Assembly: GCA_035606355.1 (NCBI GenBank)
Contig: DATNFO010000045.1
Coordinates: 1 to 64,000, forward strand
Reading direction: 5' to 3'
DNA length: 64,000 nt
Origin: Sulfopaludibacter sp035606355
GTDB taxonomy: Bacteria > Acidobacteriota > Terriglobia > Bryobacterales > Bryobacteraceae
Of this stretch, positions 17,274 to 24,398 are shown piece after piece. The translations under genes were made by a program, and so were the position numbers. The stretch's first letter is position 1. Every line of letters begins with the position of its first letter. A model generated the notes under the pieces. The model was not told where the DNA came from and ran no database searches. It was given only the letters and a program-made list of their open reading frames with translations.

Positions 17274-17750
17274 TCAGCGTGTGCGCGGCATATGACGGTT
17301 GCAAAACCAAAGCGCCATTCCAGCGGAGAAAAATAAAGAGATTAGGGTCGTTGGGAGCGCGTTCCATCCGTGATGAGCGAAGTTCCAGGAGTAACGCGGG
17401 CTCCAAAGGCGTTCGGCGACCACACCAGTGGCGTCGAGTGCGGACGCTGCTGCGGCGACGTACCAAAGCACTGCCAACCCCCAGCGGCGAGTGGCGCGAT
17501 AGATCCCGTACGGTAGCAAGACGACAGCAGCGAGGATCAGCACCAGCATAGCGATATTATACTCAGGATCGCGCCGGCCCGCGGACACCGCCAGGTATGT
17601 CTGGACAGCCCGCAGAAGTGGCGATCCCGGAACCCGGACTACCGGCGGCGATACCGCGAACAGCATCCGGCCACCGTGAAGCAGAACCGTCAGCAGCAGC
17701 ACGTCCACGGCCAGAAACGCAGCTCCGGCGCAGGTCTGGGTTCGAAGCAC
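17274..17750 (-). CDS. Small integral membrane protein, unknown function
   Basis: About 158 residues with four hydrophobic stretches (AAFLAVDVLLLTVLL, MLVLILAAVVLLPYGIY, LAVLWYVAAAASAL and TTLISLFFSAGMALWF). No family is recognised. The open frame extends upstream to 17885, but that part is hydrophilic, unlike a membrane protein, and overlaps the zinc-finger gene, so I use the GTG at 17750. The start is uncertain. Confidence 0.5.
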   Translation of the reverse strand: MLRTQTCAGAAFLAVDVLLLTVLLHGGRMLFAVSPPVVRVPGSPLLRAVQTYLAVSAGRRDPEYNIAMLVLILAAVVLLPYGIYRATRRWGLAVLWYVAAAASALDATGVVAERLWSPRYSWNFAHHGWNALPTTLISLFFSAGMALWFCNRHMPRTR

Positions 17751-17820
17751 TTCTACCCGCGAGCCCCCGCAGTCGGAATCTTGGCTACCGCGGTGGACAC
17801 ACCATCGTGCGCGAATATCT

Positions 17821-18054
17821 TCATAGCGCTCGTCCGCAGTTGAAACGGAGCCGCGCCTTCTCTGGGCATGAAATGGCGACCTCACGCTCTCGGACTCGCT
17901 CCATGGCGCGGCGGCAAGCGTCCGAGCAGTAGTGCGGTAAGGGACTTCGCCGGTGGTGTGTGAATCCTTCGTGGCAGCCGGGCCGATCGCAGAAATCGTC
18001 GAATAGCCGACGCCGGCGAGCTAGTCGCGGTCGTTCGACAGAAAGGGCTTGCAT
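17821..18054 (-). CDS. Small four-cysteine zinc-finger-like protein
   Basis: A 77-residue basic protein with Cys22, Cys27, Cys43 and Cys47 arranged C-x4-C-x15-C-x3-C around CDRPGC and YCSDACRRAMERV, suggesting a zinc-binding nucleic-acid-associated fold. I recall similar short proteins in soil bacteria but cannot name a function. It could be a fragment of a larger element-encoded protein. The ATG has no strong Shine-Dalgarno. Confidence 0.45.
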   Translation of the reverse strand: MQALSVERPRLARRRRLFDDFCDRPGCHEGFTHHRRSPLPHYCSDACRRAMERVREREVAISCPEKARLRFNCGRAL

Positions 18055-18101
18055 AACAATAACGAGCGTAGTAGATTGACTAACAGATGTAGTTCACCGC
18101 T

Positions 18102-18717
18102 ATGGCCCTCCCCAAGTTAACAAAGCTGGAACTTCAAATCATGGAAGCCTTATGGACTCGCGGAGCGTGTTCGGTCAGGGAGATTCAAGAATTCATCGGA
18201 GAAGTACGATTTGACCGCCAAGGCTCCGCCTGCAGCCACGAGGCTCCAAATACCGGCGATGCTCCGGCCGCTGATGGAGGAGAGGTTCGCACTCAAAATT
18301 CATAAGGAACAGAAGCTTGTCCCGGGTTACGCGCTGGTGGTCGCCAGGAGTGGACCTGAATTGCAGCCGTCGCCGGGGTTCCAGATGGAACCAACGGCAG
18401 GGATGCCGTCGATGCGATCGGGCAAGCTTACCATCCCTTACAAGAACTACACGATGCCTGTGCTCGCCAAACTCCTGACGAACGCCCTGCGGGAACCCAC
18501 CATCGACTCCACAGGTCTTACAGGCAGCTACGACTTTTCAATTTCCCAATCGCCGTCCGAAATGGTAATAAGACTCGGCAAAGTCGATCCCGATTTGGAT
18601 TCGCTGCCTGCGACCCTCGTCGACTCTTTGCATGCTCTCGGGCTCAAACTCGAGCGGCGGAAAGTTCAGGTCGAGCAGATTGTCGTGGACAACATTTCAC
18701 GTCCAACCGAAAACTGA
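18102..18717 (+). pseudogene. Deletion scar joining a BlaI-type repressor 5' end to a TIGR03435-type 3' end
   Basis: The first 35 codons encode the start of a BlaI/MecI winged-helix repressor (MALPKLTKLELQIMEALWTR, then GACSVREIQE). At about 18195 the similarity stops, and a different frame continues with the C-terminal half of a Solibacter-type TIGR03435 protein (KYDLTAKAP, then LRPLMEERFALKIHKEQK, then IDSTGLTGSYDF) up to 18717. BlaI, BlaR1/M56 and TIGR03435 genes commonly sit together in these genomes, so an internal deletion removing everything between explains the junction. Neither product should be functional as such. Confidence 0.7.
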
Positions 18718-18741
18718 GGTCCTTGTTTCGAGCACCGTGCT

Positions 18742-20085
18742 TTATTTCGACCCGGCAGGCGGCCGCGACAACCGGATTCCCGCCGGCTTGCCGTGCGGCA
18801 CGTCTTCCAGTTCCAAAATACCCGCGGCATCGGCCGTAGCTTCGTAAATTTCCTCGTCGTCCACTTCCACCAGCAGCGTCTGCCGCGGCTGGAGGCCAAG
18901 GATAAATACCGGCTGACCATCCTCCAGCGTCACCACAAACTTTCGGGCATTTTTGGCAAGACACACGGTAGCCTCACCCAGCGCGAGCGGGGCGTTGACC
19001 AGATCGGGATTCAAATTGGTGGCCTTCCCATCGGCAAACGTCTGCGATACGCCATCGAACACGCCGAACCAGTGCGCGTTCTCCTCCCACCCCGACCGGA
19101 TGAAGAGCCGTCCCGAATCCGCCGCGTAGAACACGAGCGGTGCACTGACGTAGCTGAGCCCGGGCTGGTAGGGGTTCGCCCACAGGAATTCGTACGGAAT
19201 TCCGAAGGGGCTGCGCATCAGAAATCGATCGTGCATCAGCCAGCCTTGCAGGAACTGCGTTTCCGGCGCATTGACGTCGAGAGCGACCATGGCGAGTTCC
19301 GCCGCGCGCGACAGGGCGGCCATCCGCAGGTCAGGCTCGCCCGTCCGCCGGGACGCTCCGATGAAGTAATCGTTCTCGGGCGCAGGGTATGGCGCCGGGT
19401 AGTTGCTCAACAGGTGCTCGATGGGAAAGTCCGTGAAAAACCCGGCGTCGTCTTCGCGGAGGTCCAGGTTCGCCGTGTCGCGGATGGCGTGCAGCAGCTC
19501 CCACAAAGGGTAAGCATCGTCGCGGGCCAGTCCACCGCCGGCCTTGAACGCCGGGACCATCTTCCCGAGCCACCACGAACGCACGTCGCGCTCGAGTTCC
19601 TGCTGCGGACCTTGCGGCACTTCGTCGAAAAGGGCGATGGCGGCGAGCATGCGGCTGCGAACGGCCGGAATCGAATCGTCCGCAGCGGTATCGGCAATGC
19701 GCTTCTGGATGCGCGTAGCCAGACTTTGCTGCTGCTCCTTGCTCATGGCCGGCAGGCACCAGTCGAAGACGATGGCCATCTGGCGAAGATCGGCCGCGCC
19801 CAGCGCCCAGGCGACTGCCCGTTTACCCGCGGCCTCGTCGCCTGCGATGCCGAAGTAAAGCGCGTTGGCGAAGCCCGGCTCCGGAAAGTCCGCATTGCCT
19901 TCCACCAGCGTCTGAAACTGCTTCCACCGGATGGACTCCCGTTCGCGCTCGCGCTTGAGCAGCCGCAGCCGCTGAGGCCGTAAAAACAGGCGTGGATGCT
20001 CCGCCGAGACGACTACCGGATCTGTAGCGCTGGTTTGAGCGAATCCCTGTGCGGCGAGCAGCAGGGCGACCGGAAGCAAGCGCAT
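18742..20085 (-). CDS. Secreted heparinase II/III-like or alginate-lyase-like protein
   Basis: A 447-residue exported protein. After the signal peptide (MRLLPVALLLAAQGFAQ), residues about 26-35 read AEHPRLFLRP, the usual opening of polysaccharide lyases with an alpha-toroid domain. The middle is helical and Trp/Leu-rich, and the last 130 residues form a beta-sheet region (LFIRSGWEENAHWFGVFDG). That two-domain plan resembles heparinase II/III-like enzymes. I cannot identify catalytic Tyr/His with confidence and substrate is unknown. The ATG at 20085 is used; the upstream extension is non-coding in character and covers the promoter region. Confidence 0.6.
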   Translation of the reverse strand: MRLLPVALLLAAQGFAQTSATDPVVVSAEHPRLFLRPQRLRLLKRERERESIRWKQFQTLVEGNADFPEPGFANALYFGIAGDEAAGKRAVAWALGAADLRQMAIVFDWCLPAMSKEQQQSLATRIQKRIADTAADDSIPAVRSRMLAAIALFDEVPQGPQQELERDVRSWWLGKMVPAFKAGGGLARDDAYPLWELLHAIRDTANLDLREDDAGFFTDFPIEHLLSNYPAPYPAPENDYFIGASRRTGEPDLRMAALSRAAELAMVALDVNAPETQFLQGWLMHDRFLMRSPFGIPYEFLWANPYQPGLSYVSAPLVFYAADSGRLFIRSGWEENAHWFGVFDGVSQTFADGKATNLNPDLVNAPLALGEATVCLAKNARKFVVTLEDGQPVFILGLQPRQTLLVEVDDEEIYEATADAAGILELEDVPHGKPAGIRLSRPPAGSK

Positions 20086-20186
20086 GAGACAGATTGTGTC
20101 ATACGGACACAGGACTTGCCCAACCCGGGCACAGCCGTTCCGCGCCCCATCGCACAAAATACTTGATTTAAAACGGCTTTTAAGGA

Positions 20187-20215
20187 TTGACACTTGGGTG
20201 TCCGATTGCTATTTA
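20187..20215 (+). promoter_or_regulatory. Near-consensus sigma-70 promoter with no protein gene downstream
   Basis: TTGACA (20187-20192), a 17-base spacer and TATTTA (20210-20215) form one of the best promoters in the window. It points into an intergenic stretch that folds and ends in a T-run, supporting a non-coding RNA. Confidence 0.6.
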
Positions 20216-20221
20216 TGGTTC

Positions 20222-20373
20222 TGAATTGGCGAAGTAACTTTCTAACCTGCCCTCTGCTGCAACAGGCAGGCGGAAGAAGAGTGAGCCGAAGAGACAGCGT
20301 GCTTGCGGGAGCCGGTGTTTGCATTAGTTTTAGCTCACTAGTCTTCCCTTGTGGGTTGCTGCAGAGGGGTTTT
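20222..20373 (+). ncRNA. Candidate structured small RNA, rod-like with terminal stem and T-run
   Basis: Downstream of the promoter at 20187-20215, bases 20250-20263 pair with 20355-20368 (13 of 14 positions) directly before TTTTTT. Inside, 20272-20277 and 20280-20286 pair with 20342-20347 and 20333-20339, leaving 7-8-base bubbles on both sides of the closing stem and a 46-base apex. A competing 5' hairpin (20246-20251 with 20265-20270) is possible. A closing stem, internal bubble and long apex recall 6S RNA, but I find no clear 6S sequence signature. The acidobacterial acido-1 motif is another candidate to test. Confidence 0.45.
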
Positions 20374-20544
20374 TTGTATGCGTGGCCTTATATATCGATC
20401 TCTCCCGGGGGTCCCAAGGTTGCGGTAGTTGTCTGGCGTTTCTGGTGAGGAAAAAATAGGACGCGGACCTGACCAGGAATCGACCCGGTACATGTAGCAA
20501 TCCAGATAGCCCGACGCCGGATTCCCAGCCCACCTCAGGGCGAG

Positions 20545-20602
20545 CCGCATCGGATTCGGTCCCGAACGTCTTGGGACTGGTCCCGATGCGGTTTTTCTTT
20601 TG
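20545..20602 (+). terminator. Intrinsic terminator, plus strand
   Basis: CCGCATCGG (20545-20553) pairs perfectly with CCGATGCGG (20583-20591), with a second inner stem formed by GTCCC/GGGAC, followed by TTTTTCTTTT. It would end plus-strand transcripts from the promoter at 20187 (read-through past 20373) before they meet the convergent htrA gene. The stretch 20374-20544 holds no gene I can support. Confidence 0.65.
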
Positions 20603-20615
20603 GGCCCACCCGCGT

Positions 20616-21998
20616 TTATTGAGCTTCCAGCGCCAGATATCGAAGCGCTTCATTGCGCTGCACCTGCAGCACCAGCGGCTGACCGTCCTTGAGCGCATCA
20701 ATGGCATGATTCAGCGCGTCCACACTTGTGATCGGCAGGCCGTTGACGGCGAAGATCACGTCCCCCAGAGCCAGCGAATCGCCCACATACATGGCCTCGC
20801 CGGAACGCGCCGCCACCACCAAGCCATACGGATTTCGCAGGTCCGGAACCATGGCTGCGATTTTCTTATCGATCTGAATCGCCAGTATGCCGAGCTTCGG
20901 CACCATGCTCTTGGAGGGATCCACCAGATCGGCGAAGCGCAGCGGATCGTCTTCGCGATTCACCACCGCAACGGGTACCTTGAGATCCTGATCGCCGCGC
21001 GCCACTTCGATGGTCACCTTGTCGCCTGCGCGGTATTTGTACAGATCCACGTCGAACTGACGCGCGTTTTCCATAGCTTTCCCGTCCATGGAAAGCACGA
21101 TGTCATTCACCTGAAGTCCCGCCGCCGCGGCTGGACCATCCGGCGTGACGTCGCTGAGCAGCACACCCCCGTCTCTCGACAGCCGCAGCCCGGCGGCGAG
21201 TTGCGGGGTGATGGTCTGCGCCACCACCCCGACATCGCTGCGATGCACATGGCCGCGGTCGCGGAGTTGCGTAAAAATCGTACGCACGATATTGCTCGGA
21301 ATGGCGAAGCCGAGCCCTTCGCTGCCACCCGATTGCGACAGGATGAAAGTGTTGATGCCTACCACTGCTCCGTTGGCGTCCACCAGCGGACCACCGCTAT
21401 TGCCGGGATTGATGGAGGCATCCGTCTGCACGTAGATCATGGTATCGTCCGGCTTGATCTGGCGAGCCTTGCTGCTCACCACGCCCATGCTGACGGAGTT
21501 CTCCATGCCCAGCGGATTTCCGAACGCCAGCACCATCTCTCCCTGCTTCAAATTGTCCGAGTCGCCGAAGGTGAGGAACGGCAGATTGGCGGCGTCCACC
21601 TTGAGCAGCGCCAGATCGGAATCGCGGTCCACGCCCACGATGCGAGCTTCGGCCAACGGACCGCCGGGCTGCAGGATCGAGTGACCCATCGGCCGGCTCG
21701 CAGGCAGGCGCACCTGGACCTTGCGAGCATTCGCGACCACATGCGAATTGGTGATGATGTAGCCGTCGGCGCTCAGAATGACGCCCGAGCCGGTATCCCG
21801 CTGGCGGCTTACCACATTGGCGGCCTGGCCCTCTTCGCCCATGGCGTAACCCGATGCAAAGATCTGGACGACGCTGGGACCCACTTTCCGTGACAATGTT
21901 TCCACGGAGTCACTGAGATTGTGCAGAAAATCGGGCGTCTGTGGCGCCTGCGCGTAGGCGTATGCCACGGTCGCCATTACAGCAGCGGCAAGTCTCAC
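20616..21998 (-). CDS. HtrA/DegP-type periplasmic serine protease with two PDZ domains
   Basis: A 460-residue protein with a signal peptide (to about residue 16). The trypsin-like domain has His86 (TNSHVV), Asp128 (DSDLALLK) and Ser201 (GNSGGPL). Two PDZ domains follow, about 225-325 (LQVNDIVLSMDG) and 350-455 (LALGDVIFAVNG). It is expected to degrade or refold misfolded envelope proteins. It begins 4 bases after the stop of the beta-propeller gene, so the two are cotranscribed. The length is normal for DegP/DegQ. Confidence 0.93.
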   Translation of the reverse strand: MRLAAAVMATVAYAYAQAPQTPDFLHNLSDSVETLSRKVGPSVVQIFASGYAMGEEGQAANVVSRQRDTGSGVILSADGYIITNSHVVANARKVQVRLPASRPMGHSILQPGGPLAEARIVGVDRDSDLALLKVDAANLPFLTFGDSDNLKQGEMVLAFGNPLGMENSVSMGVVSSKARQIKPDDTMIYVQTDASINPGNSGGPLVDANGAVVGINTFILSQSGGSEGLGFAIPSNIVRTIFTQLRDRGHVHRSDVGVVAQTITPQLAAGLRLSRDGGVLLSDVTPDGPAAAAGLQVNDIVLSMDGKAMENARQFDVDLYKYRAGDKVTIEVARGDQDLKVPVAVVNREDDPLRFADLVDPSKSMVPKLGILAIQIDKKIAAMVPDLRNPYGLVVAARSGEAMYVGDSLALGDVIFAVNGLPITSVDALNHAIDALKDGQPLVLQVQRNEALRYLALEAQ

Positions 21999-22002
21999 GT
22001 TT

Positions 22003-22962
22003 TTATTCCACCTGATAAATACGGAGTTCGGCCGCCTGATTTCCCTTATGCGGAACCGCCAGGATCAGCCGATTCCAATCAGGCACGTAAATAGCCGTTC
22101 GCGCGCCCGACGCTGTCGCAATCTTACCGAGAGACACATATTGATCCGGCGACTTCTGCTGGAACGCCTCCAGAAAGCCTTCGCCGCCGGCAACGTACAG
22201 CCGCTTGCGCGCGGCATCGAAATAAACGTCGTCGGTATCTCCCGGACAGGAAAACTCGGCGACGACGCGCCCACTCTCCGTGTCGTACACCAGCACCTTG
22301 GCCGGTTTTCGGCATCCGACGAACATCCGGTGCGTGCTTTCGTCAAGCGCCATGGGGAAATTCGCGGCGGCGGCTTTGACGGCCCACTTCGCGGACACGA
22401 GTTGCTTGACGCGATCGAGCACTTCGATTTCGCCGGCGTCGGGCACGTTGACGAAGATGCGCGATCCGCTCTTTTCGAGTTGGAAGCTCTCCGGATGCGC
22501 ATCCAGCGCGATCTGCCCGGACTTTGTGCCTTTGGCCGCGTCCACCGATGCGATCGCGCCGTCCTGATAGCCGACCCAGACCAGTTTGTGGGCAGCGTCG
22601 TAGCGCACGTTATCCGCGTCGTCTCCGAAATCGACTTGGCCCGCAGGCTTGAGCGACACGTCGAAAATGCGCAGTTTGCCGTCCTTGCCATTGGCGACGT
22701 AGAGCTTCTTGAGATCCGGGGCATAGCTGACGCCCTGCGGTTCGTGCATCCCGGTGAGCGTCTGCAGTCGTTTTCCGCCGGCGATATCGATCACCTCGAC
22801 GGTGTTGTTGCCCAGGGCGGACACGAAAACACGCTTGCCGGCCACGTCGGCGGCGAAGTGATCGAAGCGCCCTTCCACTCCGGGAAGCGGCACAGTCTTT
22901 TCGAGTTTGAAGGTCTGCGCCTGGAGGAAGGCGGGAACGCAAAGGAGGACGAAGAGTTTCAC
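22003..22962 (-). CDS. Secreted YVTN-type beta-propeller repeat protein
   Basis: A 319-residue exported protein with a signal peptide (MKLFVLLCVPAFLQAQ) and repeated beta-propeller blades: KRVFVSALGNNTVEVIDIAG, KKLYVANGKDGKLRIFDV, RMFVGCRKPAKVLVYDTESG and KRLYVAGGEGFLEAF. These are YVTN/YncE-like blades found in surface and periplasmic binding proteins. No enzymatic residues are evident. It precedes htrA in a two-gene unit. Confidence 0.85.
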   Translation of the reverse strand: MKLFVLLCVPAFLQAQTFKLEKTVPLPGVEGRFDHFAADVAGKRVFVSALGNNTVEVIDIAGGKRLQTLTGMHEPQGVSYAPDLKKLYVANGKDGKLRIFDVSLKPAGQVDFGDDADNVRYDAAHKLVWVGYQDGAIASVDAAKGTKSGQIALDAHPESFQLEKSGSRIFVNVPDAGEIEVLDRVKQLVSAKWAVKAAAANFPMALDESTHRMFVGCRKPAKVLVYDTESGRVVAEFSCPGDTDDVYFDAARKRLYVAGGEGFLEAFQQKSPDQYVSLGKIATASGARTAIYVPDWNRLILAVPHKGNQAAELRIYQVE

Positions 22963-23096
22963 CTCGCCATCATATCGTCAGGCGAACGGCACAAAAAGAT
23001 CGGCGTCGGAAACTCTCAGCTTGTCGCCCGGGGCTTCGGCTCCGATCCCCGGTTTTACACAACGATTTTTCGGAATTGGTAAGATAAAACACATTA

Positions 23097-23669
23097 GTGA
23101 ATACCCAGGCCCCTGCAGGTTTCGACCCGGTACGTCTTTGCGCCCGCATTCTCAACGCGGACAGGAACGCAGAGCATGAACTTGCGGAACGTTTTCTGCC
23201 GCGCGTCCGCACGCTACTCGCCGTCCGCACATCGGACCCCGATGCCGCGGAAGAACTCGCTCAGGAGTGCATTCTGGCGGCGTTATGCGCCCTGCGCGAC
23301 GGGAAGGCCCGAAATCCGGAAGCTCTGGCAGGGTTCGTTTTTGGGATCGCCCGCAATCTTGCGGACGATTTTATTCGCCGGCGATACAAAAATCCGGCCG
23401 AACAGCTCAGTAACTCGCACGACCGTCCCGTGCCCGAATCGGAAAACGCCAGTCGGGTTTCCGAACTGCGGGATGAAATCGGCCGCCTCGATCCCCTCGA
23501 CCGGGAAGTGCTCACGTTGACGCTGGTGGACGGTATGGAACCAGCCGAAATCGCCCGTTCACTGGGGATTTCTCCCGAGGCTGTGCGTCAGCGCAAGTCC
23601 CGGGCCGTCAAGCGGTTGAGTACCCGGTTAAAACCCGTGTCACGGAAGCCTTTAGCCGCACCACTATGA
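23097..23669 (+). CDS. ECF-type RNA polymerase sigma factor
   Basis: A 190-residue sigma-70-family protein. Region 2 includes DAAEELAQECILAALCALRD and FVFGIARNLADDFIRRR, and region 4 is the helix-turn-helix DGMEPAEIARSLGISPEAVR then QRKSRAVKRL. Regions 1 and 3 are absent, as in ECF factors. The start is the GTG at 23097. The stop overlaps the anti-sigma ATG as ATGA. Promoter specificity cannot be read from the sequence. It heads a three-gene operon with a membrane anti-sigma factor and a TPR-CHAT protein. Confidence 0.92.
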   Translation: MNTQAPAGFDPVRLCARILNADRNAEHELAERFLPRVRTLLAVRTSDPDAAEELAQECILAALCALRDGKARNPEALAGFVFGIARNLADDFIRRRYKNPAEQLSNSHDRPVPESENASRVSELRDEIGRLDPLDREVLTLTLVDGMEPAEIARSLGISPEAVRQRKSRAVKRLSTRLKPVSRKPLAAPL

Positions 23670-24397
23670 CTTGTGAGGACGTGCGGGCGAATTCCATTGT
23701 CGAAAAGTATCTCACCGGCCGGCTGAGCGAAGGCCAGCGGCAGGAGTTTGAAGATCATTACGCCTCGTGCGACGGCTGCTTTCGGGACGTGGAGTCGCTT
23801 TCAGCTATCAAGGAAGAGTTGCAGCGCTATCCCCGTACGCGGATTGCCAGGCGTTCCCTCCGATGGCAATGGGCGGTTGCCGCGGCTGCCACACTGGCAA
23901 TCGGCGGGATTCTCTTATTCGAGATGAGGCCGCACGGCGCCGGGCCAGCGGCGCACCCTGCGGTCGCAGCAAATCCTTTTGCGGAACTGGCGCAGTTCGA
24001 TCCGCCTGCATGGCCGGCTGTGCGATTTCGTGATGCCGCTCCCCCGGAAGAAGCATCCTTCCGTTCCGCCCGTGAGGCGTACCTGAATCACGATTGGAAG
24101 CTGTGCACGTCCAGCCTCGCGAACGCGGCCGTTCCCTCGCGGCACGCCGTTGAAGCGGAGTTTTACCTGGCGATCTGCCGTCTCTCCGGCGGGGATCCGC
24201 CGGGCGCCGCTGCTGCCCTGCGCCACGTGGTCTCCGCGGGCGACACACCGTACCTCGAAGAGGCGCACTATTACCTGGCGAAATCGCTGTTGGCCGAAAA
24301 CGATGCCGCGGGAGCACGCCGCGAACTCAGTGATACCGTCGCCTTGCACGGAGATCTGGAAAATCAGGCGGCGGGCCTGCTTGCGCGGATCCGCTAA
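23666..24397 (+). CDS. Membrane-anchored zinc-finger anti-sigma factor with TPR-like periplasmic tail
   Basis: A 243-residue protein. The N-terminal ZAS/zf-HC2 domain has Cys3, His31, Cys35 and Cys38 (HYASCDGC), the H-x3-C-x2-C signature that binds ECF sigma factors. One TM segment spans about residues 69-86 (WAVAAAATLAIGGILLFEM), so about 150 residues are extracytoplasmic. That tail has helical repeat character (AREAYLNHDWKLCTSSLANA, LEEAHYYLAKSLLAEND). It presumably holds the cognate sigma factor at the membrane until a periplasmic signal arrives. Its stop is one base before the CHAT gene ATG. Confidence 0.88.
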   Translation: MTCEDVRANSIVEKYLTGRLSEGQRQEFEDHYASCDGCFRDVESLSAIKEELQRYPRTRIARRSLRWQWAVAAAATLAIGGILLFEMRPHGAGPAAHPAVAANPFAELAQFDPPAWPAVRFRDAAPPEEASFRSAREAYLNHDWKLCTSSLANAAVPSRHAVEAEFYLAICRLSGGDPPGAAAALRHVVSAGDTPYLEEAHYYLAKSLLAENDAAGARRELSDTVALHGDLENQAAGLLARIR

Positions 24398-24398
24398 A

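Noticed and set aside
20338..20550. 70-codon minus-strand frame after htrA
   Set aside because: Overlaps the RNA hairpins and a strong terminator, has no ribosome site; its Tyr/Trp/Pro-rich composition alone is not enough.
20222..20602. Possible tmRNA, RNase P RNA or SRP RNA
   Set aside because: None of the family hallmarks (tRNA-like end with a T-arm, GAGGAAAGTCC, or the full SRP core) is present. An 11-base match to the SRP core on the minus strand lacks the rest of that core.
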